A stretch of DNA of 64,000 nucleotides from Apricaphanius iberus. Taxonomy: Eukaryota > Chordata > Actinopteri > Cyprinodontiformes > Aphaniidae. The notes beneath the pieces were generated by a model. That model had not been told where the DNA came from and did not search any database. It saw only the letters and a program-made list of their open reading frames with translations. The number at the start of each line of letters is the position of its first letter. Within the stretch, counting starts at the first letter, position 1. A program made the position numbers and the translations under genes. The stretch covers positions 1,302,001 to 1,366,000 of the forward strand of contig JAPXFQ010000082.1 in assembly GCA_028564705.1 (NCBI GenBank), written 5' to 3'. Below, in pieces: positions 1 through 28,800 of this stretch.

Positions 1-652
1 TTTGAATAGGTTTAAAAGAGTTGATTTTAACTTCTTGTAAAGAACTTTAAAGTTCCCTTTGATTTTTGTGCAGTGTAAAAAAAAAAAAAAAAAAAAAAAC
101 TTTTCAGAAGTTTCATCAGTTTACACAAACAGTCATTTCGGATTGCAAATCAATTATCTAAGCAATTAAATTAGGAGTGACCAAACCTAAAGGTTCAGTT
201 TTACAGTTGTTGCTACTTATATTTTTGGACACCATAAACCGGCGGTTTTACATCAGCAGTCGCAGAAGAAAACCTTTCAAAAACTTCTGTCTGCCTCCAA
301 CAGATGGGCTGAGCACATTTTCCACTTCTGTGTAGATTACATCCATAATAAGCATGAACCTGCTTCTTATTTTGGCAGTTTTAATTCTTTCTGAACCATA
401 TTTGTCTGAAGTGGACTGATAATAAATCATGCTGCAGTAGTAAATTTTAAGAACAAGAATTTGATGCCCAAGGTTTGATGGTCGATTTTCTACACTATTT
501 TACATCCAGGCTCACATCTATACATACACCTCCCGCTGTTTAGTTCAACACTCCTAAAGAAGTTGCAAAGAGAAATTTTTCACCACTGAACAAGCTTCTG
601 GTTGTATTTCTGACCAGTCTTTTCACTCAGAGGTAACTTTAAAGCACACATC
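1..652. other. AT-rich intergenic sequence
   Basis: No coding, RNA or recognised repeat signal except a poly-A run at about 79-99. Confidence 0.4.
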
Positions 653-660
653 ATAGATTG

Positions 661-1112
661 TAAGGATGTGAATCTTACAGCTCACGATTCGTGGAGTGGC
701 GATTCGAATCAGAATCGATTCTCCATTCAGAACCGATTCACAATCAATACTATTAGTTTTTAAAAAAGTGCCAATTTGTAAGGCTGAGACAATATGCTTT
801 TCTCCCGATTCAATTCTTTTATGATTTTTTTGTAAGCGCCGATAAAATTTCAATTGAGATTCTTCATTATTGCAGATTTTTAATTCACTATAGTATTGAA
901 AAGATATATAATTTTCTGAATGTTCTACTTCCCACATCTTAAACATTTACAACAGAATGAATGTAAAGTAAAGACTTCCTGAAGTAAACTGCTACATACT
1001 TAAATATACTTCATAATAAAGTGAACTTAAACTTTTTTTCCAAGCCTGGGCTGCATGTAAAAAAATTAATTGTTTTGAGTCTTATATGAATCGATTCCCC
1101 ACCCCACCCCTA
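661..1112. mobile_element. hAT-like MITE, family A copy 1
   Basis: Bounded by near-duplicate 8-mers ATAGATTG (653-660) and ATAGATGG (1113-1120), a plausible hAT target-site duplication. It shares long stretches with 26214-26736, for example CTCCCGATTCAATTCTTTTA and AAGCCTGGGCTGCATGTAAA. Noncoding. Confidence 0.75.
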
Positions 1113-1859
1113 ATAGATGGTTACAAGCACTCAGGTCAGGGCTAATTCAGAAACCTAATAGCCCGCTTTATCTAGTGCAAAACCAGTTTTGATAATGGTT
1201 TTGGGATCGTTGTGCTGATGAAACTGATTTAGCTCATCCATTTCGGGAGCTGCACATTTTCTTTTGGCTTCTTTCTTTCTATTAGCTTGAGGCTGAACTA
1301 AGTTTTCCTAAACTGGGCTGCATGACGACTTGTCTTTCGTCTAATTGGGAGGGTTTGAGTCTCATGTTTGAATCTTGGACACAGCAATGTTTTACCAGGA
1401 CAAACCTGCATCAAAACTAGTTTGGGAATAGATAAAGAAGGCCGTGTTTGCTTCTGGGATGGCGCAGACCCCTGTGAAAATGGATGGATCATCCTTTGAA
1501 ACTGTTTAAATTAGCTCAACCATTGTTGATAAGAGTGGGAAGAATGTCACAAATTTGTCTTCACTACAAAAATTAACATCTCTGCAACTTCCAAAAGTGA
1601 GTGAGGATGTATTAAGGGGTCTGCAGCCGACCCCCTCAGTGGCTCCTAATGATTTATTTGAAAAAAGATTATATAGAACTGAACTTTTTTTTATATCTAT
1701 TCATATATAAGTTGTAAGAAAAGCAGACTTACAGCTGTTTTTCTATTGGGTTTAGTTCAATATCTGCACAGGATCGCTACCAGTAGGCACCGTACTACTC
1801 ACAGTTTTTATATAGCAATTATATAGGTTATTGAAATTTTTTTTTTTTTAAGTGCATTA

Positions 1860-2220
1860 CTTCAAGCTGGGTATGGATTCAAGCTTCAGGAATCGATGCT
1901 GACTCCCAAACGTTAGAATCGATGATCACGATCCAATCCAGTCTGTTTCGATATATTAGTATGGGTCGGTGCAATTAAAAAATGTTTTTTGTGAGCTGTT
2001 AAGTTATTCGTCTGTAATTCAATGACATAACAGTTCACCAGGGAAAACTGTATTAACCTTTACGACCTAAGCCCTAAAATGGCCGTCTAGACTTTTCCCT
2101 CATATTTTAGCTCTAAAAAGGGCAAACTGTAAAAAAATAAATAATAATTTGGACTTGCGAATCGATTCTATTCCATTTTTAAAGGAATCGATTCTTAAAT
2201 TTTTCTTTCCACACAGCACT
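1860..2220. mobile_element. MITE-like repeat, family B copy 1 (degraded)
   Basis: Several AATCGAT motifs and a segment (2045-2140) that aligns with 28565-28660, sharing AACTGT-TTA, TAAGCC-TAAAA-GGC, ATTTTAGCT-TAAAAA and GGCAAACT. Termini not defined. Confidence 0.55.
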
Positions 2221-3447
2221 AATCTTAATGCTCTAGACGAATACATTCATTAGCATCAGGGCAGAAATGACTATTGTATAGACATTGTATGTTGTATGTG
2301 GATATTTTTGCCTGTTGAATTAAAGAAAATCCTAAATAAATTCAAATAATTGTACCCCTAAAAATAAAACCCCAAAAGATAATTTCAAATAAATCATTAC
2401 AAGCCAAAAACGAATAGCAGTTATGTAAACTTCTTACCATACAGGTTTTAGATGATAAAGACCATCTTTCAAATGAGATTCAATGACTTCATGTGTGCTG
2501 ACAAAAAACTTGGATTATTTTAAAATGATTCTATAAAGCAAAATCAAATCTCGAAGGCTAGTTTTTTCTTTGATTTGGTCCAACTTTATTATCCCTTTGT
2601 GACTGTAACTTTGCAGCGTGTTGAAACCAAACAGCTAAAGATGTGGATTCATCTAATTATAACACTTGCTTTTAAGCATAAAGGGGGAGGAATGATATGG
2701 GGGGGACATTGAGTGGTTCCATCTTATTTGAAACAAATGAGGCGACTTCAACACCTCGTGAAAAAAGAACACAGCACCTGAAACAGTCAACAGGAGGGAT
2801 TTTTAGAAGCTAAAGGGTTTGCTTGAAAGCCTCCGTGATGCTGATTTACACCCTGTGGAAGACTAGAAACAAGCTGCTGCAAGGTTGTTCAGTCTTTCCT
2901 GCCCTTGAGGTCAAACCTCATCGTCAGCTTGCTAAATCAGCATGAGTGTTCCCGTAGGCCGAAGGCGAAACAAAAACTGCAAAAGCTTCAGCTCCTCTGT
3001 CATCACTCAGCTGATTTTCTCAGAGGATTTGGGTTATGTGTGTAAAGATGATGGATGACATCTGGAATGAAGAGCCTCCATCCCCTCCCCACACCAAAGG
3101 CGGCCCGTGGCCACGCCCGGCACCATCTAGCTTTGATTCCTCTGCGGACGCAGAACAGCTACGTTCCCGGGATTTGCCAGAACATTCAGTGATAAACAGA
3201 ACAATGGATCCACCGGCCTCCTCTTTGTCATAATAGAAACTAAAACACACAAATGCGCAACCCCTCAATTTCAGAAAAGCAGAACGTTCAGGATCCGGGG
3301 GTTGCTGCGCAAATGCAAAGCTGCAAGCAGAATAAAAAGGTGAGAGATGAAGCCAGTTGTTTGGTAGGGTAATTTTAAAATGATGCCGGTAAATGCCTTC
3401 ACACTGCTGCCCCCCGATCCTGAATCTCTTCCAGAAAGAGGAAACGC
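2221..3447. other. Intergenic sequence downstream of atl1
   Basis: No recognisable exon. A short CpG-containing stretch (2940-3300) shows no conserved protein on either strand. In human the gene beyond ATL1 is SAV1; no WW or SARAH coding sequence was seen here. Confidence 0.4.
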
Positions 3448-4065
3448 ACAGTGCCTTTCAAATGTATTCAACCTCTGAAAAAAAAATTTTTTTCACTTTT
3501 TGTTACGATTAATCCTAATTGTGAAGTGGAATTAAAAGGTTACATGGTTCTCTGCATTGAGGTATGACTAATAGTGCATTAACAGCTGAAATATTCTGAC
3601 CAACAGGAACTTAAAAGCAGGCAACCTAAAGAGTCAAATCAACACCTCTAATAAGTAAAGGTAGGTTAGGCACTGTGAAGCTTAATGCTCTGGATGGAGT
3701 ATATATATTCAGACTATTAAGATACACGGTGGTGGCAACATCATGCTGTGGGGATGCTTTTCTCCAGCAGGGTCAATGAGGCTGCTTAAAGTTAATGGAA
3801 GTATAAATTCAGCTCAAAAATGTTTTTCAAAAATACTTGTCATAACAATAACTGCAACGAACTGGATACTAAACAACCCAGATTGCACCTTTTACCAGGA
3901 CAACTGTTGAATAGAATAGAGAACAAATCAAACTATCTTAATGGGCTAGAAGGGTCTAGTCAAAGTCCAGACAATTTGAGAAGCTGTAGCAAAATCTAAA
4001 GGTGATCTTCACAAGTTCTCCCCATCCAATCTCAGGGATCACAGCACTTTACTAATCTGCAAAGA
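3448..4065. mobile_element. Tc1-like transposon relic
   Basis: Starts with the terminal motif CAGTGCCTTTCAAATGTATT and contains the transposase-region phrase CATCATGCTGTGGGGATGCT (3741-3760) and a CAAAGTCCAGAC segment (3963-3974). Frame destroyed. Confidence 0.75.
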
Positions 4066-4379
4066 AAAAGTGGCAATAAATAAATATATGTAAATTTAAA
4101 AAAAGTAATGTAATGAAAAAAAGACAAAATGTAAAGAAAAATTATGTAAAATATAAAGAAAAATAGTTGTAAAAAAAAAAAGGAAAACAAAATAGCCTTT
4201 CACATTCCAATCATGTTCCACTTTCTGTCGGTCTGTTAGATAAAATCCCAATAGAATACATTAAAGTTTGCGGTTCTTAAATGACAAAGTTGGCAAGGCA
4301 TTGCGTCGGCTCCAACTAATGATGTACCTTTGTGTCTGTATTTTCTAGACTGAAGCAGATGTTAAAAAAAAAAAAAAAA

Positions 4380-4968
4380 AAAAAAGACAAAACATTCACA
4401 TTTTATGGCACAATACCACTTATTCACAACCGTTGAAACATATTTTTTTATACATATATATATATATATTCTTTTTTAAAAAGTATACCTGAATTCTGAG
4501 CTTAAAGATGAGAAACATCAACATGCAGATAATGCTGCCTCATTATTCAACACACTGCACATAATTTTGGCCTTTGCGGATCAAAGATAGAAACAGCACG
4601 AAACCCTAAAGAACACAACAGTTTTTCACAAGTGGTTATTTTGGCAATACTTTGGGGAAGAAAAAAAGAGAACTGCCCGCATTAAATGACCAAGAAATCT
4701 GTGTGTGTTGTGAAATAAACAGCAGACTCGGAGGTCTCCTCCAGTAGAGTGCCCACGGGTGAAAAGACGACGGTACACCACCGGAGCCCCGCGCTTCGAG
4801 CGGCGGACACCCGCCCACCCGAGGCGGTGCTCCGACATTTCTGATGCATGAACGTTGTAAAGTTCAATAGAAGGATTAAAGTAGTGACTGGATTTGTTGG
4901 CCGCAGAAGCCAGCGCCAGAATAAAGAAGTGTGTACATCCCTAAAGAAAAGTCCCTGCTGTGAGGTCA
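4380..4968 (-). other. atl1: Probable atl1 3' UTR region
   Basis: Sequence just downstream of the atl1 stop. It includes a CpG-rich patch (about 4785-4835) and a poly-A run on the plus strand at 4363-4384. No canonical AATAAA on the minus strand was found nearby, so the cleavage site is not assigned. Confidence 0.35.
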
Positions 4969-20580
<15,612 letters not shown>

Positions 20581-22141
20581 GACTGCGGTCCTTTTATCCC
20601 CCGGCTTGAAGCGTAAATGAGCGACCCTAGTCGGTATTCATGAGCGTTTTGGAGCTGGGAGGATGCCCTTATCTCCAGCACAACGACGTCCCTGCTGAAG
20701 GAGGATGATGGTGCTTTTATTCACCGCGCCACGCACGCATCCTGTCGCCAGGGGGCAATGTTGTACGGTTGTCCCAAGCCGGGGCGTTGAATCGAGACAA
20801 ATTTAAAAAGACATGCATCTACACAAGTTTTTATGTTATGTCAAAAATTACTTACTAATGGACGAAAACTATCGATTATATGTTTTTGTGAGGGTGAACA
20901 TTGTTTTTTGTATTTATGCAGTTTGTGTTTTTACCGGTAGGTGGAGACGTTGTATAAAAGGTTTGAACCTGTGCTGCCTTCAGAGACATTACGGATTTAA
21001 AATAAATATATTAGCTGCCAGGGGTAAGAGCAACTTTTGACTTTGCCATTTCACTCCTTTGTGGGTTTTAGTTTCTGGGCCATGTCCTTTCAGATTAACC
21101 ATATGTAAGCTCATACTGCTTGAGGACATGTCAAATACGTTTCGACAAACATCCACTTAAATGACTCTAAAATAAATCACTTATTTCGTTTTAATGAAAA
21201 TACTTTATCACCAGCGCCAAATATAAACAAAATGTCCCCAAAATCCCCAACAAGTAATTTCAGCAAATATAAATTAGATGCGTCACCGACAAGGTTGCGA
21301 TACATTCGACGTTTGAGTAGTTATGGTTACAGTGTATCGTGTTTAGAGTGGTGAAAGAGGTCATGAGCGGGGAAAAAGACAAATTGATAGGCCTATCATC
21401 AGCTATTTTAATAATTTAATAAAACAACTAAACAGTAAAAATTGGAGAACAAATGCTCTAGATTATAGTATGTATATCAGGAAATGGAACATGATTGTAT
21501 TTTTTTGCTGTGGAAACTGCATTTAATAACTGTAAACTAAACAATAAAATAGTTCTAAAGTTTAGAGAGACCTTTAATTGAAATTAAAGTTTAGGGAGGT
21601 ATTATCCTGGTGGTGGAATTTTATTTATGTTAAACAATCACTGTCAGTTTTTATAGGCGTAATCAACACTGTAACATTTTAGGCGAACAACATATACCGA
21701 AAATATGTGGATAGTTTTGTATTTGGATAGCGACAGAGGGGGGCTTAATGGATCTAAATTTTCTTCATGGTACCCTGAACGCAGCACGAGACTCCAGCAA
21801 CCATCGACAGCAGCACAGATTTGCGTTACACTGTTGCGTTTGAGAATAGCGTTTGGCCAAAAAATAAATACTAAAAACAAAATGTTTTATTAGCGCGGTG
21901 GGGTCTAGCATACAATGTCGGAGCTTTTGTAAAACTGCCATCGGAGGGAACTGACATGTCGACGGGAAAACTTGGGGCTGAGATTTCTGAGGGGATTGAA
22001 GTGTGCAGTACGGTCTGTGCTGCTCCAGAAGAGACGGAGCGAGCTGCAGCCAACTGAAGTTTACTAGTATTTCCTCGATAACAAAGGAGCGTATTTTTTA
22101 CTTTCTGAGGCATTTATTCGACGCCACGGCATAGTTAAAGA
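20581..22141. promoter_or_regulatory. Divergent atl1 / map4k5 upstream region
   Basis: About 2.1 kb separates the two start codons (20580 minus, 22702 plus). The part next to atl1 (20590-20790) is relatively CpG-rich and would contain its 5' UTR and promoter. It includes a CTCF-like core, CGCCAGGGGGCAATG, near 20748-20762. A TATAAAAG occurs at 20953-20960 but is not tied to a start site. The remaining 20800-21900 is AT-rich and I see no conserved coding sequence in it. The promoter role is inferred from layout only. Confidence 0.5.
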
Positions 22142-22198
22142 CTCGGAGGAGAGTTAAAATGCAAGTCGAGTGCATTTTGTGTGTTTGCGTTGTTAAAG
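22142..22198 (+). other. map4k5: Candidate noncoding first exon of map4k5 (3' end)
   Basis: The sequence ends AAAG followed by a strong donor GTAAGT at 22199-22204, and an acceptor (GCGTCAG) occurs at 22571-22577, upstream of the start-codon exon. The transcription start is not known, so the left boundary is arbitrary. An ATG at 22159 would open a short upstream ORF. Confidence 0.5.
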
Positions 22199-22577
22199 GT
22201 AAGTCCAATTTGAAGTTGAAGACAGGCGGGGAGCTAAGTTACCGTTTGTGTGTTAGCTAGCATTAGCCCCGTCGCTAAGCTCCTGGCTGGCTCTGACTAT
22301 TTGCTGGAATGGTTACAGTTTTACTTTTCAAAGTAACGCAAAAATAATATAAGTAGAGGGACGGTGTTACAAAATAACCAGAGTAGAGCTAGAATTAGTC
22401 AACTTGTTTTGTGAAGTAAAACTATTTCATTGATAACAAAGAGAAATGTCACTTTAAGAATGTAACACAAGTCCTGTTTTATAACCCTTGTTATTCCCTT
22501 CAAACGAGAATCCGTATTGGGATTAAAGGCTTTAATTTAGTCTTGTAACACTTTGATAAACTTTGTCTCCGCGTCAG

Positions 22578-22701
22578 GATATGGAGCTGAGAGAGGCGCC
22601 GTCTGAATAGCATTGGTCGAGACTTGTCTTCTGTCAACCACACACTCCCACGTTTAACCGGGCCAACTAAATGTAAAGGATCCCTCGGGTTTCAAGCCAT
22701 C
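22578..22701 (+). other. map4k5: map4k5 5' UTR part of coding exon 1, with upstream ORFs
   Basis: Follows the acceptor at 22577. It contains an ATG at 22581 opening a 9-codon uORF ending in TAG at 22608-22610, and a minimal ATG-TAA at 22671-22676. An in-frame TGA at 22588-22590 shows that the 22702 ATG is the first usable start in the kinase frame. Confidence 0.5.
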
Positions 22702-22809
22702 ATGGATATCTTTCCCCGACCGAGCGGCGAAATTCAGAGGAGGAACCCCCAGCATGACTTTGAGCTCATTCAGAGGGTGGGAAGTGGAACATATGGAGAC
22801 GTGTACAAG
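22702..22809 (+). CDS. map4k5: map4k5 coding exon 1
   Basis: Encodes residues 1-36, [20 protein letters not shown] to [10 protein letters not shown] (glycine-rich loop). Donor GTAGGT at 22810. Confidence 0.95.
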
Positions 22810-25800
22810 GTAGGTTGAAGTTACTGGTTCCCACAGTTTGACTGCCAGATGAGCTGCTGGAGATGGTTTGATTTACCAGCTCAATATTTATCAGCCTACA
22901 AGTTGTATGCTGTTTGTTTTGTGAGGCACTGATAACGTCTGCAAGCCACATTTGTCAGTAGTTTTATTTATAAATATAGATTTACTCTTAGGGATGAACA
23001 AGTTTGGCCCGATATTATTATTCCTGTTCTAGCCAAAAAATGAATATGACCAATATTTTATCGATTTCCCAACCCTTTCGTCATGGATCACAAAATAAAA
23101 CAAGGCAAGGAAAAATGTTAGTCTAATTATTCGACCAAAACCGATTGTAATGTAATGTTATATCGTCCATCCCTAATACATAAATAACTAGCCAAGTAGA
23201 TGGGTAGTAATTGTAAAGGGTTATTGTGGAGAATATTAGACCACTATTTTGGGTTTCTGCTCTTTATACGGCAATCAGCTGCTTAATTAATTCCTCAGGT
23301 AGTCCTCTCTCAGTTTATAGCTTGCCATTTTAAAATAATCTCACCTAACATTGGTTGGTTGTGCCACCTTTAGTTCCACACCATGATTGTTGGGTTTGTT
23401 TTCACCTTTTTTTTCACAAGAACTATTTCCAATTGGCTGAAAATGGCTGCTTTGTAAGTTAGGGAAATTATTGTAGTTTTCTTGATGTCTAACAACGCTT
23501 AGAAACAGGTAGGGGAGGGGGTGCAGCTGCAATACTCTATGCTTTAAGCAGTCTGGAGGCTCCCCACTTTATGGGGTTCATTAAAGGACTTTAAATGGTC
23601 ATAACAGTACGACTGATTAAAAATGTTTAAATAATTGTATATTGTCATACTGGTCCCTGATATATGTTGTTATATAATATATGTTATATATTATTGCCGT
23701 ATTATTAGAAGTAGTAAAATGTCACAAATGTTTTTTGTTTTTTTTGTCGTTTTTATTTTTAAGATCTGCTCATTTTCTTTTTATGAGCAGTTCTCTATAA
23801 GCAAAGGCCTGATACGTTTAATGCACACAATCATTTACAAAGTGAAGAATTGGTGGTGTTCAGTCAATGCTGGCAGCTGGTGTTCTGCTTTAGAGGAACC
23901 CAAAGTCAATATAACCTCCAAAGATTACTTTACACATGTCAAGTTCACATGGCGTGACAAATTTAAAAGACAAACACTGGTATTAACTGAACCAAAGTCC
24001 ACAGCTCACGTTTTTTTGGGTGTATATTCCTGAAACTGTGACAGCTATACATGTGAAGCTATAGCATCAGTGCAACTTTAGAAGTCTGGTTAAGTTTACT
24101 CTGACAGGAGTTATTTTTGCCTCATACCTATCTGTTACCGACTGTATAGGGCTTTTCCCACAAAGCTTAGCAATCACGCATTATAAAATCAGCTGAGTGA
24201 GATGTTATTACTGAAAGTATGCAAAGTATAGCCTTATTTACCTTCTTGACTGCTTTTACCTATATTGATTTAATTGACCAGGAATTATTTCCCCAAACTA
24301 AAAGTAAATAAACTTGTAATTAGATTAATGTAAGGAAATGATAACCGAAGTGTTCAGTTATCACACTGAGATCACAGTGAAAAAAAACTTTTTCTTGGGG
24401 ACAGTTAGGCTGAAGCCTTTAAACAAATCTAGTCTCCCGTCTCACCCCCATCCCCTTCATCCTCTGTCACAAACTCGGTAAACAACGTGGTAGATAACTT
24501 TTTCTCTATTACAGACATCATTGACACCATTGTTCCAACTAAAGTTAAAAAGTACAAGTAAAAAGAAGTCTGGAAGAGCGATCCACTGGTACGTAGTGTA
24601 AAAAGGATGAGAGAAAATGATGGAACTCTTGACCCCAGGTTCACTCTGAGGAGAATCTTTTGTGACGTCAATGTTAATGTTTCCTTGCATTGCATCCTGA
24701 GATTCGGTGGCAAGAAAAAACACATTTTACCCATAAATCCCTAGTTTTGCCTGTTTGGAGGTGGATTTAATGAAGCAGATGGTTCACTCCTGCTGTGTGG
24801 TCAACTGTAGGGCCCATTGGGGGACTAACAAAAATATGACAGAAATGTGACGGATGTGAAAAATGTGAGAGATTTAGGAGATCGGGCTCATTTTGTTCAT
24901 GGTAAGTCATGTGACTATGAATTTGTTCTTTAGAATGTCTTTTTTTTTTTTTTACTTTCAGGTTTGCGTATTTTAACATTGTCTGTGTTACCCCTAATTT
25001 CCACTGCATGCTCTCTGCCACGCTGTCCGCAGCAAAAACGTTCCTTTTGTAGTAGGGGTTGGCTGTATGGTAAAATTTTCATATCACGGTATTTTGAAAA
25101 AACACAACGGTATTTAACAGTATTTTTTGCCATACAAGACCGTTCATATCCACATTATCTTATAAGAATGAAGAATATAAAAATGTGCTTTAAATAGCCC
25201 ATTTTACCACCATATGGCCTGCATCATATTGTATTACCCAGACACAGGTGAATGATATGAAAATAATTTAAATGATTATGATTCTAGTAGACATTCTATA
25301 TGTTCTAAGGCTGAATGTATATTTTTTTTAAACCTCACGTTGGCGCAAGCAATAAATTGCGTCTTCTAATTGCTTTGCATGTAGTACTGAAGAACCCCGC
25401 TAGGGGGCAGAGTATAGACTCAGACCGGGTTTTACAAAAGAAAAAGTAAAATAAACATGGCGACCGTACGTGATTATTACCTGGTTAATATTCAAATAAC
25501 AGAAAAAAATACAGCAGAAGTATTGTAGATGGTATGTAAAACATATTTACCTCTATTAATTATTTCTTTCCTACTGGTTTTGCCGGCGTTGACCGCGTTT
25601 ACCTACAGACGGTCAAATAGCGCTCAACACTTTCCTCTACTGGTTACTCTCAATAGCGTTTGTAAAAGGTATGCCGTACGGTTCTCGTCTAACATTTTAA
25701 AGCCGATAAACTTTTTAAACTATAGACGATGCTCCTCTTTTTTGGAAACACTTCATCAGAATTGTGTGCTTCACTCCTGCCAGCAGCTGCACTTAGAACA

Positions 25801-28800
25801 GCTAACCCTTAAAACGTTATTTTCTACACTGTGTTTAAGAGCGTTTAGCAGTGAAATCGGTCCTGCCTGAAACACTTGCCCTCATTAAACGTTCTGTAGG
25901 TTGTCGGAGGTTTTCACCGGAATAGGGGTATATTAAAAATTCATATCATAACGAAAATTAACACCGGTTTTCGGTATGAACCGGTATACCACCCAGGCCC
26001 ATTTTGTAGTCAACGAGAGCTTTTCCACTGTCGCCATTTCACCATTCGGCAAAAATAGGATAGATTCCATTTTTGTCAGATGCCGATAAAAGTTCGCAGT
26101 CAATCTACACAAATCACACAGCAGCAACAGGATACAGAACACGCACATATGTTTTTGTTGTTGTTTTTTTTTATGTGAGTCAATAAACACAGACTAAACA
26201 TAGCGATTAATATTAGGGATTTGAATCTTACAACAACTAACGATTCGGATTCGTGGAGTGACGATTCAATTCAACTCAGAATTGAATCACAATCAATACT
26301 ATTAGTAAAAAAAAGGTGCCAATTTTTAACGCTGAGACAATATGCGTTTCTCCCGATTCAATTCTTTTATGATTTTTTTTTTTTGTAAGTGCCGATTAAA
26401 TTTCAATTTTTCAATATTGCAGATTTTTTATTCACTACAGTATTGAAAAGATATATAATTTTCTGAATGTTCTACTTCACACACCTTAAATCTTTATAAC
26501 AGAATGAATGAAAAGTAAAGACTTTCTGAAGTAAAATGCTACATACTAAAATATACTTTATAATAAAGTAAACGTAAACTTTTTTCCCAAGCCTGGGCTG
26601 CATGTAAAAAAAATGAGTTTTTTTTTAAATTTGTTTTTTGAAAATATAGTTTTTAATTTAAAAGATCAATTCAAAATCGTTAAGCAAAGAATCAAGATTC
26701 TTACGTGAATTGATTTTTGTTTTCTCCCCATCCCTTATTAATACACTAAAATAAGCCATAAATACATCTTTTTTTAAACCAGTTTCGAAAAAAATACGTG
26801 AACATAGCTTGACACTGAACAACAAAAAGAAGTAGATTAAACTGTTGTTTTCTGGTTTTGTCTGATTTCTGGTTTTATTACTGGCTTTTATAGCGAGTTC
26901 CACACATGCTTGCTTGAGCACCTCTGGGTTTTGGAGTGGAGCGGATCTAGCGCGCATGCAGTAGAAATTAGGGGTTATATTGTTTTTGCGTTCTGATTCA
27001 AGTGTCCCAAACACAACACTGTACATGCTGTAAGTCCTATGTTGACAGCTGCTTCTACTTTAATCATTAAAGCTGTTAAATGACTGCATGTTTTTCCAAA
27101 ACTAAAATTAAAAAAATAACTGTGTAAGCAGTGATATTCAGGTGTTCACCAGAGACCAGGCACCTTTGAATTCTCAAGTCACAGGACTACTGAAATTGTA
27201 CAACAGCAACATTTCCATAAATAAATCACTAAGGACACTGATCAGTGAAGACTTACATAGCTTTGCAGTCGTGTTGAAGGTTTCACCGTTCCCTCTGGCA
27301 ATTTTTCTGTTTCGCAGAGATGGATCCAACTCTCTATGAAACAAAATAATTGTTCGCCTCCAGGCTATTAGACCTAAGTATTTCTTCTTTTTTTTTTTTT
27401 GTCAGTGAAGTGTCCATTAATTTCTTACTAAATGGGAATAAATCTCTCCCCAGTGGATGGCCAGGATACTTGGGAATCAAATCGTTTTACATATATCTCA
27501 TATAGGCTTGGAATAACTTTGATTCTGCCATCTATAGAGATTTTATATTTCTCTCTAAAACTCATGTCTTCAGGTGTTAAAGTGCTTATATATCGGATAT
27601 TTCACCCGATAACTTTTGGAAGCCTTCACGGTGTCTTCATAGCCCTTTATTTTGTTTTTCTTGCCACCCAACTACTTGCACATGCTGACAAGGACAGAGA
27701 AAAGTGTCAAGCAAAAATCCTGCTGTTACTCAACTTTGAAAGATGCAGGGGAATCATTCTTTTCTGAAATCATTAACAGAAACACTAATAATGCACTGCG
27801 AAAGTAGCGCCTGAACTAGATTTCACCAGGGCTTGTGATTAAATATTTTTTGTAGCTTTTTTACTGAAAAAATTCTGACACTAGAGGGTCAGTCTGTACA
27901 TCAGCACCAAATCCCCATGTAACACTCATGTAGAGAAAATGTTTGAATTCAGAAAGCTAAACCCATCAAACATTATTTAAATCATTAACTAAGTCCCTCC
28001 TTCTGCTGCCTCAAGATTTTACCCACAGTTTTTCTTGCTACGGTTTTTAATGGCATTAAGTCTGATCTGATACCAATGGTTAACTCATCCCTCCTGTCAG
28101 GTGTCTTCACCCAGGCTTTAAAAAGAGCAGTTATCAAACCCCTACTAAAGAACAACAACAACCTGGAAAACACATAAAAGCCGAACTACAGGCTGATCTC
28201 TAATTTAGTTATTAGCAAGATTATTATAAAAGATGTGTTTCAACAAATGCATAGTTTCATAACGATGACCAACCGCTTTGATATCTTTCAGTCTGGTTTC
28301 TGTGCTCTTCAAAGTTTTCAATGGCATCCGTATAAATACAGACTGTGTCAGAATCACAATGCTAATTCTGTTCAACCTCAGTGTGGCATTTGAGTCTGTT
28401 GAGCATAAAATATTACTGGAACAACTGGAGAGCTGGGTCAGACTCCCTGGTACAGTACTTAGCTGGTTTGAATCTTGCCTCAAGGAGAGGAAATTATGTG
28501 TCAATAGACAATTCTTCATCAGAACAAACAGAAACTGTTACGTAGGGTAACTGTTTACCGGGAAAAAAATGTATCAATACTTCAGAACTAAGCCTTAAAA
28601 CGGCTCTCTGGATTTTTAATTCCTATTTTAGCTGTAAAAAAAGGGGGGGGGGGGGCAAACTATGTTAAACAATTAAACAGATTTTTTTTTAAACTGGTGA
28701 TCTGATTCTTAGAACTTTTATAAGAATCGAATCAGGATTTTCAATTTTAATTTTTTTTTAACGCAGCCCTATACTATACCAACTCCCCAGAGCACTCAGG

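Noticed and set aside
3020..3268. Overlapping ORFs on both strands downstream of atl1
   Set aside because: No conserved motif, no splice structure, and no resemblance to SAV1, the expected neighbour in human.
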